The notes: generated by a model not told the origin, from the sequence alone. Shown: positions 44,932 through 54,429, numbered from the stretch's first letter. The stretch: 64,000 bases of DNA from Mucilaginibacter conchicola (GCF_003432115.1 NZ_QWDC01000001.1:806001-870000), one strand, 5' to 3'. Numbers and translations are program-made.

Positions 44932-47900
44932 TTAAAAAGTGGCGTTTACGCCCAGGTTAAATACTTTTTGTATAGGATAGGCAAAACCGTTACCGCCCAG
45001 TTCGGGATCCCACATTTTAAAGGGGCTCCAGGTAAGCAGGTTAAATCCATTGGTGTAAATACGCAGGTTGCTCATCCTTATAGATTTGGTTAGCCTTGCG
45101 GGCAAGGTGTAACCCAACTCAACCGATTTCAGCCTCAGGAAACTACCGTCGCGCAGCCACCAGGTACTTGGTTGCAGGTTGTTTTCAACCGTGGCGCGCG
45201 TAGTACCCAAACGCGGGTACAGCGCATACAGGTCCTGGTTCTCTTCAGACCAATGGCTGTTGGCAAACTCGGTTAACACCTGTGTATTTCCGTAAATGCC
45301 GGGCTCATCGCTTGGGATAAAAGGACTTACTTTATTAGGGTTGATAAAGAAGGATACCCTCGCCTGCCCCTGGAAGAAAGCCGAAAGATCGAAACCTTTA
45401 TACCCGGTTGAGAAGCCGAAACCGTATACGATCTCCGGCGTGGTTGGATAGCCGATGAAAGCCATATCCAGGTAATCTATCTTACCATCGTTATTTAAAT
45501 CGCGGTATTTTATATCACCGCCTTTTGGTGCGCCCACACTGTTGTTATTGCTAAAGATCTGCGTAGGCGAGTTGCGTGCTTCCTGGTCGTCAACAAAAAG
45601 GCGTTCGGCAATGTAGCCGTATCCTCTGCTGATGGGCTGGCCAACAAACTTGCGCCAGGTTTCGGCGTAGTTTGGCTCAAGCAGGTATTTGTAGCGATTG
45701 GTTGAGTACGTAAAGTTTCCGCGCATTGACGCCCATGCTCCGTTGCTGAAGTTCTGCTTATAATCAAGCGATAGGTCGATACCCTTTGAATCTACCTGAC
45801 CAAGATTGGCGCTGGTGTTTACCTCTAAACCTTCGGTTGATGGGATACGGCCGTTATCCAAACTTTGTAGAATGTTGTAACGGTGATTGCGATAAAACTC
45901 TGCGATGATGTTGAAGTTCTTGAACAGCGTAGCCTCTATAGCAATATTGGTTTGGCGCGATGTTTCCCAAACCACGTTAGGGTTGGCATAATTACGGATG
46001 ATAACACCTTTACGCTCGTACTGGTTGTTCATACCAAACTGGGCATAGTTACCGCCCTCGTTAAGGCCAACATCAGACTGGTAGAAAAACCTTTGCTCGC
46101 CAATGGCATCATTCCCCACTAAACCATAACTCGCGCGGATCTTCAGCCTGTCAATAACCGCTGGGTTCCAGAACGATTCGTTTGATATTACCCATGAACC
46201 ACCAATGGTTGGGAAGAAACCGTAACGGTGTTCGGCAGAAAACCTTTCAGAACCGTTATAGCCAAAGTTAAACTCGGCAAAGTACTTGCTTTTGTACGAG
46301 TAGGTAGCCCTGCCAGCCAAACCGAGGTTACGGAACGGCAATGCATAAGGCAGTGTATAACCTTTTGTGCGCGGGTCTTGCGCACTTGAGTACAAAGTTT
46401 GCTGCGCAGTACCAATTAAGGTTGAACTAATGTTATGATCACCAAAGGCACGGTTGTAATCTATAGCCGTTTGCAGGTACATGAACGAGTTGTTATTAGG
46501 CTGATCGCGGTTGTACTGCAGGTATTCTGTAGCACCTGTACGGCCCGATGCTGCCGGCTGATTGTTTATCCATATCAACTTATAATCGGGGCTGGTTTTA
46601 TCTACCGAATAATAAAACGGGTTGTAAGCCATCTGCGTTTGGAAGTACGAGTACCTGTTGGTATTAAATATGCTCCTGAACTTTAACCCCTGGGTAACAA
46701 AACGCAGGTCCTGGTTCAACTCTAACTGCGCCGACATACGCGACTCTGACGAATTTTTATGCCCTCTTAGCAAATTAGCGTAAGGGTTATTGTACAATAC
46801 GCTGTTATCATTTGATGAGGTAGCCGTTGCCACGTTACCAAACAGGATATGTTGAGCATTGGCATTAGCAGCATCGGGCTCAAAATATGCCGGAAACAGC
46901 ACCGGGCTGGTATGGATAGCCACATTATACAAGTCTGATGCAAACGATCCATCGGTAGTCATAGGGCCGTTGTACTCATTAAACAAACCGGAAAGGCGCA
47001 CCACTATCTCTGTTGTTTTGGTAGCATTGATATTAATGTTTGAGCGTAACTGGTAAGTTTTAAAGTTTACGTTGTTGTTATTGTTGTTGCGAATATCCTC
47101 ACGCAAAACACCATGATCTATATTATAAGCACCGGCTATGTAGTAACGCGTACGCTGGTTACCGCCACTGATGTTTAAATTATTACGCTGGGTAACCGCG
47201 GTTTTCTTGAATAATAGCCCAAGCCAGTCCACTGCCGGATACAGGTACGGGTTAGCGCCGGGTGCTTTGTTATAGGTATCGCGGGCGCCGTTAATATCTG
47301 TTGGGGTAAATGGTAGCGGTAAACGCGGGTCGCGGGTTAGCGAGGCCTCGTTGTACAGTTCCATGTAGCGTATCGGGTCAACAAGGTCAAGTGTTTGTGT
47401 TGACTGCGACATGGAGTATTCTGACCTGAAGCTTAACTTGGTAGTACCGTCTTTACCCTCTTTGGTGCTGATCAAAATAACACCGTTTGCCCCCCTTGCA
47501 CCGTACAGGGCGGTAGCACTGGCATCTTTAAGGATAGAGAAGCTGGCAATGTCGTCAACGTTTAAACGGGCAAGATCATTAGCACCGTACTCAACGTTAT
47601 CTATCAATATAAGCGGATCTTGTTTGTAACCAAACGTGGTAACACCACGGATAAAGAACTTTGCATTATCCTGCCCCGGTTGCCCGCTCGGCGTATAAGC
47701 AATAACACCCGCCGCCTGGCCCGCAAGTGCAGTAGTTAGGTTACTGGCAGGTATCTTCAGTTCGGCAGGTTTAACAGATGTTACCGAACCTACCAGGGCC
47801 TCTTTACGCTCCTTTTTACCAAAGGCCGTAATCACTATCTCGTCTGTTTGCAGCTTTTGCTCCTGCAGTTTAACATTAACTACTTTGGTTGAAGCCGTTA

Positions 47901-48210
47901 CGTTTATTTGCTGTGCAACAAAACCCACGAATGAGATGCGCAGGATAGCGCCCGGGGCTACGTCTAAAACAAACTTACCATTCTCATCTGTACTGGTAGC
48001 AATGTTTTTTGAGTTGATAACCACTACCGATGCACCCGGCAAACGGGTACCCAAAGTATCGGTTACGCTACCCGTAATGGTTATTTTTGATTGCGACCAT
48101 GCAACGCTGCTACACATGAGAAAAAGCAGCAGCAACAAGTAGCGCAAGCCAATACGTTGGCCGGGCGGTCGCTTTGTTGCTAAATTGACATCAAAGTAGA
48201 CTTGTTTCAT
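44932..48210 (-). CDS. susC: SusC/RagA family TonB-linked outer-membrane transporter
   Basis: A 1092-residue oligosaccharide transporter. After a signal peptide (ending ...VAWSQ at about 40) come a carboxypeptidase-like regulatory domain (45-130), a TonB-box-like IVITAFGKKERKEALVGSV, the plug (VGSVTSVKPAEL to YGARGANGVILISTKEG) and a 22-strand barrel ending in VFNLGVNATF. No FecR-binding STN domain is present, so control is by the nearby AraC rather than by an ECF/anti-sigma pair. It heads a four-gene operon, 20 bp before susD. Confidence 0.96.
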   Translation of the reverse strand: MKQVYFDVNLATKRPPGQRIGLRYLLLLLFLMCSSVAWSQSKITITGSVTDTLGTRLPGASVVVINSKNIATSTDENGKFVLDVAPGAILRISFVGFVAQQINVTASTKVVNVKLQEQKLQTDEIVITAFGKKERKEALVGSVTSVKPAELKIPASNLTTALAGQAAGVIAYTPSGQPGQDNAKFFIRGVTTFGYKQDPLILIDNVEYGANDLARLNVDDIASFSILKDASATALYGARGANGVILISTKEGKDGTTKLSFRSEYSMSQSTQTLDLVDPIRYMELYNEASLTRDPRLPLPFTPTDINGARDTYNKAPGANPYLYPAVDWLGLLFKKTAVTQRNNLNISGGNQRTRYYIAGAYNIDHGVLREDIRNNNNNNVNFKTYQLRSNININATKTTEIVVRLSGLFNEYNGPMTTDGSFASDLYNVAIHTSPVLFPAYFEPDAANANAQHILFGNVATATSSNDNSVLYNNPYANLLRGHKNSSESRMSAQLELNQDLRFVTQGLKFRSIFNTNRYSYFQTQMAYNPFYYSVDKTSPDYKLIWINNQPAASGRTGATEYLQYNRDQPNNNSFMYLQTAIDYNRAFGDHNISSTLIGTAQQTLYSSAQDPRTKGYTLPYALPFRNLGLAGRATYSYKSKYFAEFNFGYNGSERFSAEHRYGFFPTIGGSWVISNESFWNPAVIDRLKIRASYGLVGNDAIGEQRFFYQSDVGLNEGGNYAQFGMNNQYERKGVIIRNYANPNVVWETSRQTNIAIEATLFKNFNIIAEFYRNHRYNILQSLDNGRIPSTEGLEVNTSANLGQVDSKGIDLSLDYKQNFSNGAWASMRGNFTYSTNRYKYLLEPNYAETWRKFVGQPISRGYGYIAERLFVDDQEARNSPTQIFSNNNSVGAPKGGDIKYRDLNNDGKIDYLDMAFIGYPTTPEIVYGFGFSTGYKGFDLSAFFQGQARVSFFINPNKVSPFIPSDEPGIYGNTQVLTEFANSHWSEENQDLYALYPRLGTTRATVENNLQPSTWWLRDGSFLRLKSVELGYTLPARLTKSIRMSNLRIYTNGFNLLTWSPFKMWDPELGGNGFAYPIQKVFNLGVNATF

Positions 48211-48565
48211 AAAATTGGGGTCATAAAGTATAATTAGGTTAGTTGATTACAATTGGTTGTGAAATACTTAGCCACAGAAAAGAGCATACTATTGCGGTTG
48301 CGTGCCGGGCACACATTAGCCAAAAGCTTGATAAACGTGGTTAAGAGATTCTAATTGGTTATCGTAAAACTATGCCAGCCCGCAAAATTTTAAAATGGAT
48401 AAAACCAAAAAAAGTATGGACGATATGCGCATAACCAATAAGCAAATTTTGTGGTAAACAGCGGGTTAGCACAATGCCGTAGTTAAAACACTTTAAATTA
48501 TATGTTACAACATCATAGAAATAACATTTTTTAAATACCTGTTGCACAGAAAAAGCCCCTTTAGT
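48211..48565. other. Divergent intergenic region upstream of susC
   Basis: A 355-bp A/T-rich region without a credible gene. It must hold the susC promoter (leftward) and that of the CHC2 gene (rightward). I could not place an exact TAnnTTTG box; TATACTTT on the minus strand near 48228 is the closest. A spaced inverted repeat TTGGTTAT (48355-48362) and ATAACCAA (48431-48438) and the small hairpin GTGCC-g-GGCAC (48302-48312) are the only structures I noticed. Confidence 0.6.
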
Positions 48566-48859
48566 ATGTTTGAAGACCAATTTTTAATGATGAACGATAA
48601 GCTGAACCTGGTAGAAATTGTCTCTAAACACGTGCTTTTACAACAAAGCCGCAAGGCTTTAAAAGGACGCTGCCCTTTTCATAAAGATGAAACAACCTCG
48701 TTAATGGTGATCCCTGCAAGTAATGTTTTTAAATGCTTTGGCTGCGGCGCAGAAGGCGGGCCGATTGAATTTTTAATGCACCTGGAAGGCAAAAGCCGCA
48801 ATGAGATCGTAGGCAAACTTGCTAAATTGAATTTCCCGAAAGAAAAGATGGCAGTATAA
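48566..48859 (+). CDS. Stand-alone CHC2 zinc-finger protein (DnaG N-terminal-like)
   Basis: A 97-residue protein from ATG 48566; the frame extends eight codons upstream to a TTG. It consists almost entirely of the CHC2 zinc-binding domain of bacterial primases: GRCPFHKDETTSL supplies Cys and His, KCFGCGAEGGPIEFLM supplies two more Cys. It has no TOPRIM or helicase-binding domain, so it cannot be a complete primase. Such short proteins occur in mobile elements, but none is visible here. It may bind DNA or be a relict. Confidence 0.85.
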   Translation: MFEDQFLMMNDKLNLVEIVSKHVLLQQSRKALKGRCPFHKDETTSLMVIPASNVFKCFGCGAEGGPIEFLMHLEGKSRNEIVGKLAKLNFPKEKMAV

Positions 48860-48870
48860 GGAATCGGAAC

Positions 48871-49770
48871 TTAGTCGTTCTCTTTTACCACCAGCATTTT
48901 CTGTAGCGATAGGCTGTCGCCTCTGAACACATCGAAATCAACCGTGTGGCCTATGCCATTGATATGCCCGGTCTCGGAGTGTTGCCAGAAACGCCAATTG
49001 GCATTTGCGCGCACTTTTAGTTTAGGCTGATTGTAATGGGCTATCCAAAGCGGATACTCGTCAAAATGCCCGCGCAGGTAATCATTATAAAAGCTAATGC
49101 CGGTGTAAATAATAGGCTGTACCCCTGTTTTTGATTCGATAAAGAGCACATAGTCTTTTAGTTCCTTGCGCATGGCTTCGGGCGTTTTGCCGTCGAGCCT
49201 TTCAATGTCAACCACGGGCGGCAGGTCACCTGCCTCAACCTGTACGTTCTGCAGAAAGAAACGCGCCTGCCATAAACCATTTTTCTTAGGCCTGAAGAAG
49301 TGATACGCCCCGCAACGGATGCCCACTTTGGCAGCCTCGCGCCAATTACGTTTAAAGTAAGGATCAACAGTGAGCAAACCCTCGGTAGCTTTGATAAACG
49401 CAAAACGCACGTTAACGCTATCCTCTTTCATACTAACCACCTTTTGCCAATCTATTTTACCCTGTGCATAAGAAACATCAATGCCATGTATGCTGTACCC
49501 TTCGGGGATGGCGATGCCGAAGCTTTTGTAGATACGCCCTGACGCCGGTGTGCCAATATCCTCAAACCAGCGCCATGTTGATGAGAACATTTTAAACACA
49601 TAGCCATAGTAAAACGGCGAGAATAAAATAGCCAAGGCAAGTACCGTTATATACCATTTTAGGAATTGATACTTGCTTTGGCTTTTCTTTTTCTTACGCA
49701 CCGCAGGCTTGCGCTTTACTGGTGTTGTTTTAGTGGCGGTTGTTCTTTTCTTAGGTGCAGGCACATGCAA
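48871..49770 (-). CDS. GH25 lysozyme, membrane-anchored
   Basis: A 299-residue muramidase. The N-terminus is a Lys-rich cytosolic tail (to about 34) and one transmembrane helix (36-58), so the catalytic domain is periplasmic. GH25 features: HGIDVSYAQG (Asp98), FIKATEG, GAYHFFRP and the catalytic VVDIE (Asp188, Glu190), with PIIYTG and PLWIAHY downstream. It probably remodels the cell wall. It is convergent with the CHC2 gene (11 bp apart). Confidence 0.92.
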   Translation of the reverse strand: MHVPAPKKRTTATKTTPVKRKPAVRKKKKSQSKYQFLKWYITVLALAILFSPFYYGYVFKMFSSTWRWFEDIGTPASGRIYKSFGIAIPEGYSIHGIDVSYAQGKIDWQKVVSMKEDSVNVRFAFIKATEGLLTVDPYFKRNWREAAKVGIRCGAYHFFRPKKNGLWQARFFLQNVQVEAGDLPPVVDIERLDGKTPEAMRKELKDYVLFIESKTGVQPIIYTGISFYNDYLRGHFDEYPLWIAHYNQPKLKVRANANWRFWQHSETGHINGIGHTVDFDVFRGDSLSLQKMLVVKEND

Positions 49771-49851
49771 ATATAAGCGGTACGGGCGGCTTTAACCTTA
49801 ACAAAAGATACTACGTTGAGCAGCTTAGGATTATCGTCTTTCAGGCGCCGT

Positions 49852-50001
49852 AGTTGACTCACCCGGTCTATGCTTCGCTGGATCACCCTCTCTTCGCTGC
49901 GCGAAAAGAGGGTAACAAAGTATTTTTTTCCTTACCCTCTTTACGCTTGCGTAGAGAGGGTCGACGATCCGCCGCGGCGGAGATGTCGGGGTGAGTCAAC
50001 T
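49852..50001. repeat. 150-bp imperfect palindromic intergenic repeat
   Basis: Long arms begin and end with AGTTGACTCACCC and its complement, and meet at a central loop of A/T bases around 49925. Internal hairpins are built from CCCTCTTT/AAAGAGGG-type sequences (ACCCTCTC, GAGGGTAA). The design is that of a dispersed MITE- or REP-like element rather than a gene. It lies in the 270-bp gap between the GH25 and GH92 genes and may act as terminator for GH92. Copies elsewhere in the genome are expected but not visible in this window. Confidence 0.7.
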
Positions 50002-50040
50002 CCACGAACGATATGAAAACTTACTTTTTCTTACTTTCCC

Positions 50041-52188
50041 CTACCTCGTCACTACCTCAATATTACCACCATTCTTAAACAGATCATGCGATACAAAGTA
50101 GCCTTTGATAGATTTGCCGTTCACCTTAATATCTTTCAGTGCGCGCCCTTTGCCCGGCTTTTTAATAGTTAACACTTTGCCGGTGTTGGTTGTCCATTTC
50201 ACTTCATCAAATAAGGGAACGGTTACCAGGTATTCAGGGTCGGTAGCCGAAAAAGTGTACAGGCCCAGCGAAGTCAACACATACCACGACGACATTTCGC
50301 CGGCATCATCCATCCCACTCAGTTCCAAACCTTCTTTGCCAATACCGTACAGGTTTTTCATGATATAATCCAGTTGCTTTTGCGATTTCTCGGGCTTGCC
50401 TACAAAGTAGTAAGCAAACGGGGCCTCGTGATCCGGTTGGTTACCCTGGCAGTATTGGCCTATAAAGGTTTCTACGTTGCGGGCTTTATATTCAGGGTTC
50501 CAGGGCACGGTGAACAGCGAATCCAGCTTGGCCTCAAATTTCTTTTTGCCGCCGTATAGTTCTATCAGGCCGGGCATATCATGCGGCGCGTAGAACGATA
50601 CCTGCCAGGCATTAGCCTCGCGGAACATATACTCATAATACGGGTACTGCGGATTGAAGTTTTTGATCCACTCTCCGTTTGGTTGCCTGCCCCTCATAAA
50701 ATTGGTTGATTTATCAAACACGTTCTTATAATTTTTAGAACGCGCCATCAGTGTGCGGTAATTAGCTGTGTCGCCAAGGGCTTTGGCCAGTTGTGCCAGC
50801 GAATAATCATCATAAGAATACTCTAATGTTTTTGATACTCCTGCCTTGCCTTTGGTCTCTACATGAGGGTTTGGCTGCTCCGGCTCGGCGATGTAACCGT
50901 TCTTGATGTATTCGCTGATGAACGGGCGGGCACCACCTTCAACATTGGCATTGCGCAACAACAGGCGGTAAGTGTCTTTCACATCAAAATCAGTTAGGCC
51001 ACGCAGGTAAGCGCCTGTTATGGATGATGCACCGTGATCGCCATGGAAAAATGTTGGAATAAAACCTGTTTTATCGCCATGGTCTTGCATAGATTTGATC
51101 ACATCTATAGCCACTTTAGGCGACATCAAACCCAATAAAACATCTTTATTACGATAGGTGTCCCATAACGATGGCTCGGTGTAATAGCCAAAATTGCCTT
51201 TTACTACCTGGCGTTTAGCATCGGTATACTCGCCGTTAACATCGCTTCTTAAACAAGGCCACAGCAGCGAGCGGTAAAGCGAAGAATAGAACATCCGTTT
51301 ATCCTTCTCCTCGCCGCCTTTAACCTGAATTTTGGAAAGGGTATTCTCCCAGATGTTAGCCGCATCCGTACGTACCTGCTCAAAGGTTTTGTTAGCCAAT
51401 TCTTGTTGAAGGTTCAGCTTTGCATTGGCAACGCTGGTGAACGAGATACCTATCTTTACCTCTACAGGGCCTTTGCTGCCATCGGCAATGTGGGCTAAAG
51501 CATAGCCATCACGTTTACCTTCGTTATGTTTTTCAAGGCTATCTATTTTGGTGTTTACTACGGCGTAAAAATAAATTACCTCGCCAACGTTCTGGTAACC
51601 TTGCAAGGCGTTGCCTACTTTTTCAATCTCCCAGTCGTTTACGCGGTTGTTGGCTCTCGCGAGGTCGAATAGTATGCTGCGGTCTTTATTGTTATCAAAC
51701 TCATACCGGTGGAAACCGCCGCGCAAAGTTGAGGTTAAGCTCACCTTTACTTTGTAATCATCCAGATAAACCTGGTAAAAACCCGGCGAGGCACTCTCCT
51801 TTTGGTGACTAAAATGCGATGCAAATTTATCGCCCTTGCCGGTAACCGGCATCAGCGGCACATTACATAAGTTCCAGTGGCCTTTGTTGGTGTGGGTAAA
51901 GCCTATAATGGTAGCGTCTTCGTACTGGTAACCCGCGCCTGATCCGTACAGGGTTATCGGGCTCAGCTGTACCATGGCGTTGGGTAATGAGCTGCCCGGG
52001 AAGGTTAGTCCCGCCCATGAGCGCCAACCATCGGGTAAAGTATAGCCAAGTATCTTAGGGTCGTTCATTGGTGCTGTGCCGATGAACGTGTTTACATAAG
52101 AGCTGAGTTTTTTCTGCTGCGCATTAACGCACGATGCCGACGCCAGCAGCAATGCTGCGGCAAGTTTTAAGGTAGTACGGGTTCTCAT
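50041..52188 (-). CDS. Secreted GH92 alpha-mannosidase
   Basis: A 715-residue calcium-dependent exo-alpha-mannosidase of family GH92. The signal peptide is 1-23 (...ASCVNAQ). Family landmarks: YVNTFIGTAP and FPGSSLPNAMVQLSP at the start, GFTHTNKGHWN, YTEPSLWDTYRNKDVLLGLMSP, TGFIPTFFHGDHGAS, LEYSYDDYSLAQLAKALGD and GLELSGMDDAGEMSSWYV. It trims alpha-1,2/1,3-mannose from yeast mannan or N-glycans. It is monocistronic, with no mannan-specific genes adjacent. Confidence 0.95.
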   Translation of the reverse strand: MRTRTTLKLAAALLLASASCVNAQQKKLSSYVNTFIGTAPMNDPKILGYTLPDGWRSWAGLTFPGSSLPNAMVQLSPITLYGSGAGYQYEDATIIGFTHTNKGHWNLCNVPLMPVTGKGDKFASHFSHQKESASPGFYQVYLDDYKVKVSLTSTLRGGFHRYEFDNNKDRSILFDLARANNRVNDWEIEKVGNALQGYQNVGEVIYFYAVVNTKIDSLEKHNEGKRDGYALAHIADGSKGPVEVKIGISFTSVANAKLNLQQELANKTFEQVRTDAANIWENTLSKIQVKGGEEKDKRMFYSSLYRSLLWPCLRSDVNGEYTDAKRQVVKGNFGYYTEPSLWDTYRNKDVLLGLMSPKVAIDVIKSMQDHGDKTGFIPTFFHGDHGASSITGAYLRGLTDFDVKDTYRLLLRNANVEGGARPFISEYIKNGYIAEPEQPNPHVETKGKAGVSKTLEYSYDDYSLAQLAKALGDTANYRTLMARSKNYKNVFDKSTNFMRGRQPNGEWIKNFNPQYPYYEYMFREANAWQVSFYAPHDMPGLIELYGGKKKFEAKLDSLFTVPWNPEYKARNVETFIGQYCQGNQPDHEAPFAYYFVGKPEKSQKQLDYIMKNLYGIGKEGLELSGMDDAGEMSSWYVLTSLGLYTFSATDPEYLVTVPLFDEVKWTTNTGKVLTIKKPGKGRALKDIKVNGKSIKGYFVSHDLFKNGGNIEVVTR

Positions 52189-52348
52189 TATATAGGTTTA
52201 TATCTGTAAGATGTTTAAAAGACATTTATCCCCCAAAACAATTTCACCTTTTATCCCGCCCCGACTTTTAAACAAAGCATATACGCCTTTTAAACAAAAC
52301 CACCCGCTCCCAAACTGCCGACCTTTGTTTTATCAAAACATTTAACAA

Positions 52349-53398
52349 ATGAGCACAGATAAAAACAACCAACAAACCGTACTGGTAACCGGTGGTGCCG
52401 GTTTTATAGCGGTGCATTGCACCATACAATTACTAAACGCTGGCTACAAAGTAAGAGCTACCCTGCGCAATCTTGATCGCGAAGCGCAGGTACGCAACAT
52501 GCTGCTTGAGGGCGGAGTGGATGCCGGCGAGCGCATCAGTTTTATACAAGCCGACCTGTCATCAGATATCAACTGGGCCGAAGCCGTAAAAGATTGCACT
52601 TATGTATTGCACGTGGCATCGCCAACCCCCAAACTAAAATTTACACACGAGGACGAAATGATCATCCCTGCCCGCGAAGGCGTTTTACGCGTATTGCGTG
52701 CCGCAAGGGATGCGGGTGTTAAACGTGTGGTGTTAACATCGGCCATTGGTGCAATTGTTTACGGGCACCCTAACCAGAAAGAGCCTTTTGATGAAACCAC
52801 CTGGACAGATACCACGGGTGATGCACCTGCTTACCAAAAATCAAAAACCCTGGCTGAGCGTGCTGCGTGGGAGTTTATTGAGAAGGAAGGTAAAGGGCTG
52901 GAACTATCTGCCGTGAACCCTGTGGGTGTGATGGGGCCGGTTTTGGGTGAGGATTACTCGCACTCTATCTATATCATCAAAAACATGCTAAGCGGCAAAA
53001 CGGCTGCCTGCCCTAAAGTGAACTCCTGCTTTGTGGATGTACGCGATGTTGCCGACCTGCACCTACGCGCCATGACTCACCCTGCTGCCAATGGCGAGCG
53101 CTTTATTGCCACCGCCGGCGAAAGTATTTGGCTGGCAGAGGTTGCAAAAATATTGAAGAACAACTTGGGCGAAGTGGCTGCTAAAGTGAGCACCAAACAG
53201 ATACCCAATACCTTGCTGCGCATTGCCGCACTTACCGACCCAATTGCCAAAAGCATTGTACCATTATTAGGCATTATTATGAATACCACAAGCGCCAAGG
53301 CGATAGAATTATTAGACTGGTCGCCACGCTCTACAGAGGAAGCCATTGTGGCCACTGCCGAAAGCCTGATTCGTTTGAACCTTGTAGATAAACCGTAA
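52349..53398 (+). CDS. NAD(P)-dependent aldehyde/ketone reductase (extended SDR, DFR-like)
   Basis: A 349-residue cytosolic extended short-chain dehydrogenase resembling dihydroflavonol-4-reductase and aldehyde reductases. It has the Rossmann VTGGAGFIAVHC, the VLHVASPTP segment, VVLTSAIGA, the active-site Tyr and Lys in PAYQKSKTLAERAAW, and NPVGVMGPVLG. The real substrate is unknown. It is followed after 9 bp by an AraC regulator gene, so a paired regulator-enzyme unit is likely. Confidence 0.9.
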   Translation: MSTDKNNQQTVLVTGGAGFIAVHCTIQLLNAGYKVRATLRNLDREAQVRNMLLEGGVDAGERISFIQADLSSDINWAEAVKDCTYVLHVASPTPKLKFTHEDEMIIPAREGVLRVLRAARDAGVKRVVLTSAIGAIVYGHPNQKEPFDETTWTDTTGDAPAYQKSKTLAERAAWEFIEKEGKGLELSAVNPVGVMGPVLGEDYSHSIYIIKNMLSGKTAACPKVNSCFVDVRDVADLHLRAMTHPAANGERFIATAGESIWLAEVAKILKNNLGEVAAKVSTKQIPNTLLRIAALTDPIAKSIVPLLGIIMNTTSAKAIELLDWSPRSTEEAIVATAESLIRLNLVDKP

Positions 53399-53407
53399 CT
53401 TTACCTT

Positions 53408-54199
53408 ATGGAAGTAGCCGATATATTTGTATCCTGCAAAAAAGAGGCACATTATAGCCGCGAACTTACGCTGCCGTACGCTGCGCTCGTGCATGTGCTA
53501 TCGGGCGAGGTAAGAATAGCCGCTGCCGACCGCAGTTTCCGTTTCCTGCCCGGCGATACGGTACTTTTCCCGCGAGATCAGCTGGGCCGTATGAGCAAAC
53601 TGCCTGCAAACGGTGAACCTTGTTTGGCTATATCGGTGATATTCCGTAAGGATAAGTTGCTGCAATATTATAATGCCAACCAAATAACGCCTGCAGCCGC
53701 GCGCAGTAACCTGCCGGTGATATTTGGCGAGCATGCGCTGCTAAAAAGCCTATTCAGTTCGTTGCAACCTTATTTTGAACTAACTGATGCCTTACCTGCA
53801 GATATTGCCGCTTTTAAAGTTGATGAGGCTATACGCGTGCTCCGCGCTATTGACCCGAAGGTTGACGGGCTGCTAAGCTATTTTGATGGCCCAGGCAAGC
53901 TGGATCTGGCAAGTTTTATGGAGACCAATTTCAGGTTCAACCTGCCATTGGAAAAGTTTGGTTATCTCACCGGCCGAAGCTTGACCACCTTTAAAAAGGA
54001 TTTTAAACAGACCTTCAGAATTACGCCGGGCAGGTGGTTAACCCAAAAACGTTTAGAACTGGCGCATTATCTTATTGTGGAGCATAAACGCAAACCATCA
54101 GAAGTTTACCTTGAGGCAGGTTTTGAGGACCTCTCACATTTTTCGTTCGCTTTTAAAAAGCATTTCGGGTATAACCCAACAAGAGGGGCGCATTTGTAA
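53408..54199 (+). CDS. AraC-family transcriptional regulator
   Basis: A 263-residue regulator with an N-terminal cupin-type sensor (VHVLSGEVRIAAADRSFRFLPGDTVLFPRDQLG) and a C-terminal double HTH (FGYLTGRSLTTFKKDFKQTFRITPGRWL, then PSEVYLEAGFEDLSHFSFAFKKHFGYNP). It is 9 bp after the SDR gene and in the same orientation, so it probably regulates its own operon in response to a carbonyl compound. That function is inferred from context only. Confidence 0.92.
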   Translation: MEVADIFVSCKKEAHYSRELTLPYAALVHVLSGEVRIAAADRSFRFLPGDTVLFPRDQLGRMSKLPANGEPCLAISVIFRKDKLLQYYNANQITPAAARSNLPVIFGEHALLKSLFSSLQPYFELTDALPADIAAFKVDEAIRVLRAIDPKVDGLLSYFDGPGKLDLASFMETNFRFNLPLEKFGYLTGRSLTTFKKDFKQTFRITPGRWLTQKRLELAHYLIVEHKRKPSEVYLEAGFEDLSHFSFAFKKHFGYNPTRGAHL

Positions 54200-54240
54200 T
54201 ATCAACTGAAACAAATTTGGTGATGGCAGCTTCTTTATTT

Positions 54241-54429
54241 ATGAGCAAGCAGCACAGAACCATCCCCAACGAACCGGAAGAAATGCCGGCGCGCACTGAG
54301 GGCCCTGAAATAACAGAACCAACAGACCCTAAAACGCGCGAAGTACCCGAAGAGGCGCCGGATGAAATACCGCCGGAGATAACTCCTGATAAGGAAAAAG
54401 AGGGTGAAGGAACTGTACATCCCGGATAA
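54241..54429 (+). CDS. Small acidic proline-rich protein
   Basis: A 62-residue protein from ATG 54241 (MSKQHRTIPNEPEE). The longer ORF from 54217 adds MVMAASLF, which is less likely. It is strongly acidic and proline-rich, with repeated EITEPTDP, EVPEEAPDEIPPEI blocks, and is probably disordered. Codon-by-codon it reads as a real gene rather than a shadow, since the antisense frame is Ser/Gly-rich low complexity. I recall similar small proteins in Sphingobacteriaceae; function unknown. Confidence 0.6.
   Translation: MSKQHRTIPNEPEEMPARTEGPEITEPTDPKTREVPEEAPDEIPPEITPDKEKEGEGTVHPG

Noticed and set aside
48355..48438. TTGGTTAT/ATAACCAA inverted repeat as a two-component or AraC operator for susC
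   Set aside because: The 68-bp separation is too wide for a single operator and 8-bp A/T-rich pairs are expected by chance in such a region.
49852..50001. CRISPR array
   Set aside because: The repeats are inverted rather than direct and there are no unique spacers of equal length.
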